From Candidatus Bathyarchaeota archaeon (GTDB lineage Archaea; Thermoproteota; Bathyarchaeia; 40CM-2-53-6; RBG-13-38-9), in assembly GCA_026394315.1 (NCBI GenBank), contig JAPKYM010000277.1:1-6083 (forward strand): a stretch of DNA of 6,083 nucleotides, read 5' to 3'. A program made the translations under genes and the position numbers. Below are positions 5,312 through 6,083 of this stretch, piece after piece (the first letter of the stretch is position 1; each line of letters opens with the position of its first letter). The notes under the pieces are model-generated. The model was given only the letters and a program-made list of their open reading frames with translations, had not been told where the DNA came from and searched no databases.

Positions 5312-6083
5312 CGCCTCGGGAAAGAATGAAGACCGTACTGAACCATCGCAAGCCTGACGCCCTACCATGGCTTGAAAGCATCTATGAGGAGACTGTCCTA
5401 AACTGGTTCAAACAAGGCCTGCCACCTGAGAAGATAATCACAATGGAGTGGGAGATGGGAAGGAGTGGCACAAACCTATACAACTGGCCTGTAGTCAAGG
5501 GATTTGATCCATACTCCTACTTCGGATGTCTAAGCTTCTACGGATGTGTCGTCCCAGTCGACATAGGACCAATGCCAAGATTCAAACAGATGGTCATTGG
5601 GGAGGACGATAGATACATAGCCATTAGGACTGAGACAGGCGCTACTGCAAAACGCATCAAAGGGGAAGACCGAACATGGTACAGTATGCCAATGTTCACT
5701 GAGTTCCCCGTCAAAGACCGAAAGAGCTGGGAAGAATACAAGAAACGACTGAAACCCAAAGACCACAGAAGATATCCCAAGGACTGGAATAAGGACGACT
5801 ACATCAAGACCTTTGAGAACTACCAGAAAGGCATAACATTGATGCGGTTCAACGGTTTCTACGGTTTCGGAGCAGAACTTATGGGAATAACCCCCTTCAA
5901 CAGCGCACTGTACAAGGATCCTGAACTGATACACGACATGGCAGCCCACTGGGAATACTACATAACGGAAAGCTTGCGAGACGCTGTCGAGACCTTGAAG
6001 GATCGCATCGACATGGTCTTCTGGTGGGAAGACATGGCCGAGAAACATGGACCCCTCATGTCGCCTAAACTCTACAAGGAGTA
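5308..6083 (+). CDS. UroD-family corrinoid methyltransferase, partial (3' end outside window)
   Basis: 258 residues are visible before the window ends without a stop. The N-terminus PRERMKTVLNHRKPDALP (residues 3-20) is the usual opening of uroporphyrinogen-decarboxylase-fold proteins. A later conserved block has LYKDPELIHDMAAHWEYY at 201-218 and DMVFWWEDMAEKHGPLMSP at 235-253, where E241-D242-M243 and GPL are family hallmarks. Enzymes of this fold that travel with corrinoid proteins move methyl groups from a methylated substrate to cobalt, or from cobalt to a thiol or tetrahydropterin (MtaA, MtbA and the O-demethylase MtvB are examples). True heme-pathway UroD is unlikely given the corrinoid partner and divergent sequence. 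The zinc-binding residues expected in the C-terminal half are out of view. ATG 5308 overlaps the upstream TGA stop (ATGA) and fits the family start. An in-frame ATG at 5293 would add five residues. The many aromatic residues (FYGFG, WYSMP, NWPVV) may line a substrate pocket, but that is inference. Confidence 0.9.
   Translation, partial: MTPRERMKTVLNHRKPDALPWLESIYEETVLNWFKQGLPPEKIITMEWEMGRSGTNLYNWPVVKGFDPYSYFGCLSFYGCVVPVDIGPMPRFKQMVIGEDDRYIAIRTETGATAKRIKGEDRTWYSMPMFTEFPVKDRKSWEEYKKRLKPKDHRRYPKDWNKDDYIKTFENYQKGITLMRFNGFYGFGAELMGITPFNSALYKDPELIHDMAAHWEYYITESLRDAVETLKDRIDMVFWWEDMAEKHGPLMSPKLYKE

Noticed and set aside
5530..6048. A 172-codon minus-strand frame opposite the methyltransferase gene
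   Set aside because: The plus-strand frame shows clear UroD-family motifs throughout. The minus frame is an antisense shadow with no family features and no start signals.

Overview
The window looks archaeal and has close to even base composition. Visible support is: TATA-like boxes at the expected distance upstream of genes (3624-3630 before larB, 4623-4629 before the corrinoid protein, 2513-2519 on the minus strand before the peroxiredoxin), a GGTG ribosome site before the peroxiredoxin, TTG starts, one gene that seems leaderless, and frequent AGA, AGG and ATA codons. An Aquifex-type aconitase, LarE/LarB and a corrinoid protein paired with a UroD-family methyltransferase together would fit an uncultured anaerobic archaeon such as Bathyarchaeia. 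That assignment is inference from gene content, and no phylogenetic marker is present.

Layout: (1) 1-1935, plus strand, a complete or nearly complete single-chain aconitase. (2) 1936-2001, a short convergent gap. (3) 2002-2475, minus strand, a thiol peroxidase of the AhpE/BCP kind. (4) 2476-2731, a divergent intergenic stretch that may hold promoters for both sides, or instead an N-terminal extension of the next gene. (5) About 2732-3580, larE, and 3663-4457, larB, two enzymes of nickel-pincer nucleotide (NPN) cofactor synthesis. Each appears to have its own start signals. (6) 4458-4654, a 197-base gap with a long imperfect hairpin, a near-palindrome and a promoter-like element. (7) 4655-5311, a methyltransferase corrinoid protein, overlapping by ATGA with (8) 5308 to the window end, the N-terminal part of a UroD-family methyltransferase.

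How they fit together: LarB activates and carboxylates the pyridinium ring of nicotinic acid adenine dinucleotide, and LarE later adds sulfur. LarC, which inserts nickel, and a LarA-type client enzyme are not in the window. The corrinoid protein and the UroD-family protein form a classical two-part methyl-transfer module, in which one binds the B12 cofactor and the other moves a methyl group onto or off it. The translational overlap strongly suggests they act together. The aconitase and peroxiredoxin are central-metabolism and oxidative-defence genes with no clear link to the rest. I found no mobile element, CRISPR array, tRNA or rRNA. I see no clearly undescribed system. The most interesting parts are the methyltransferase pair of unknown substrate and the structured gap in front of it.
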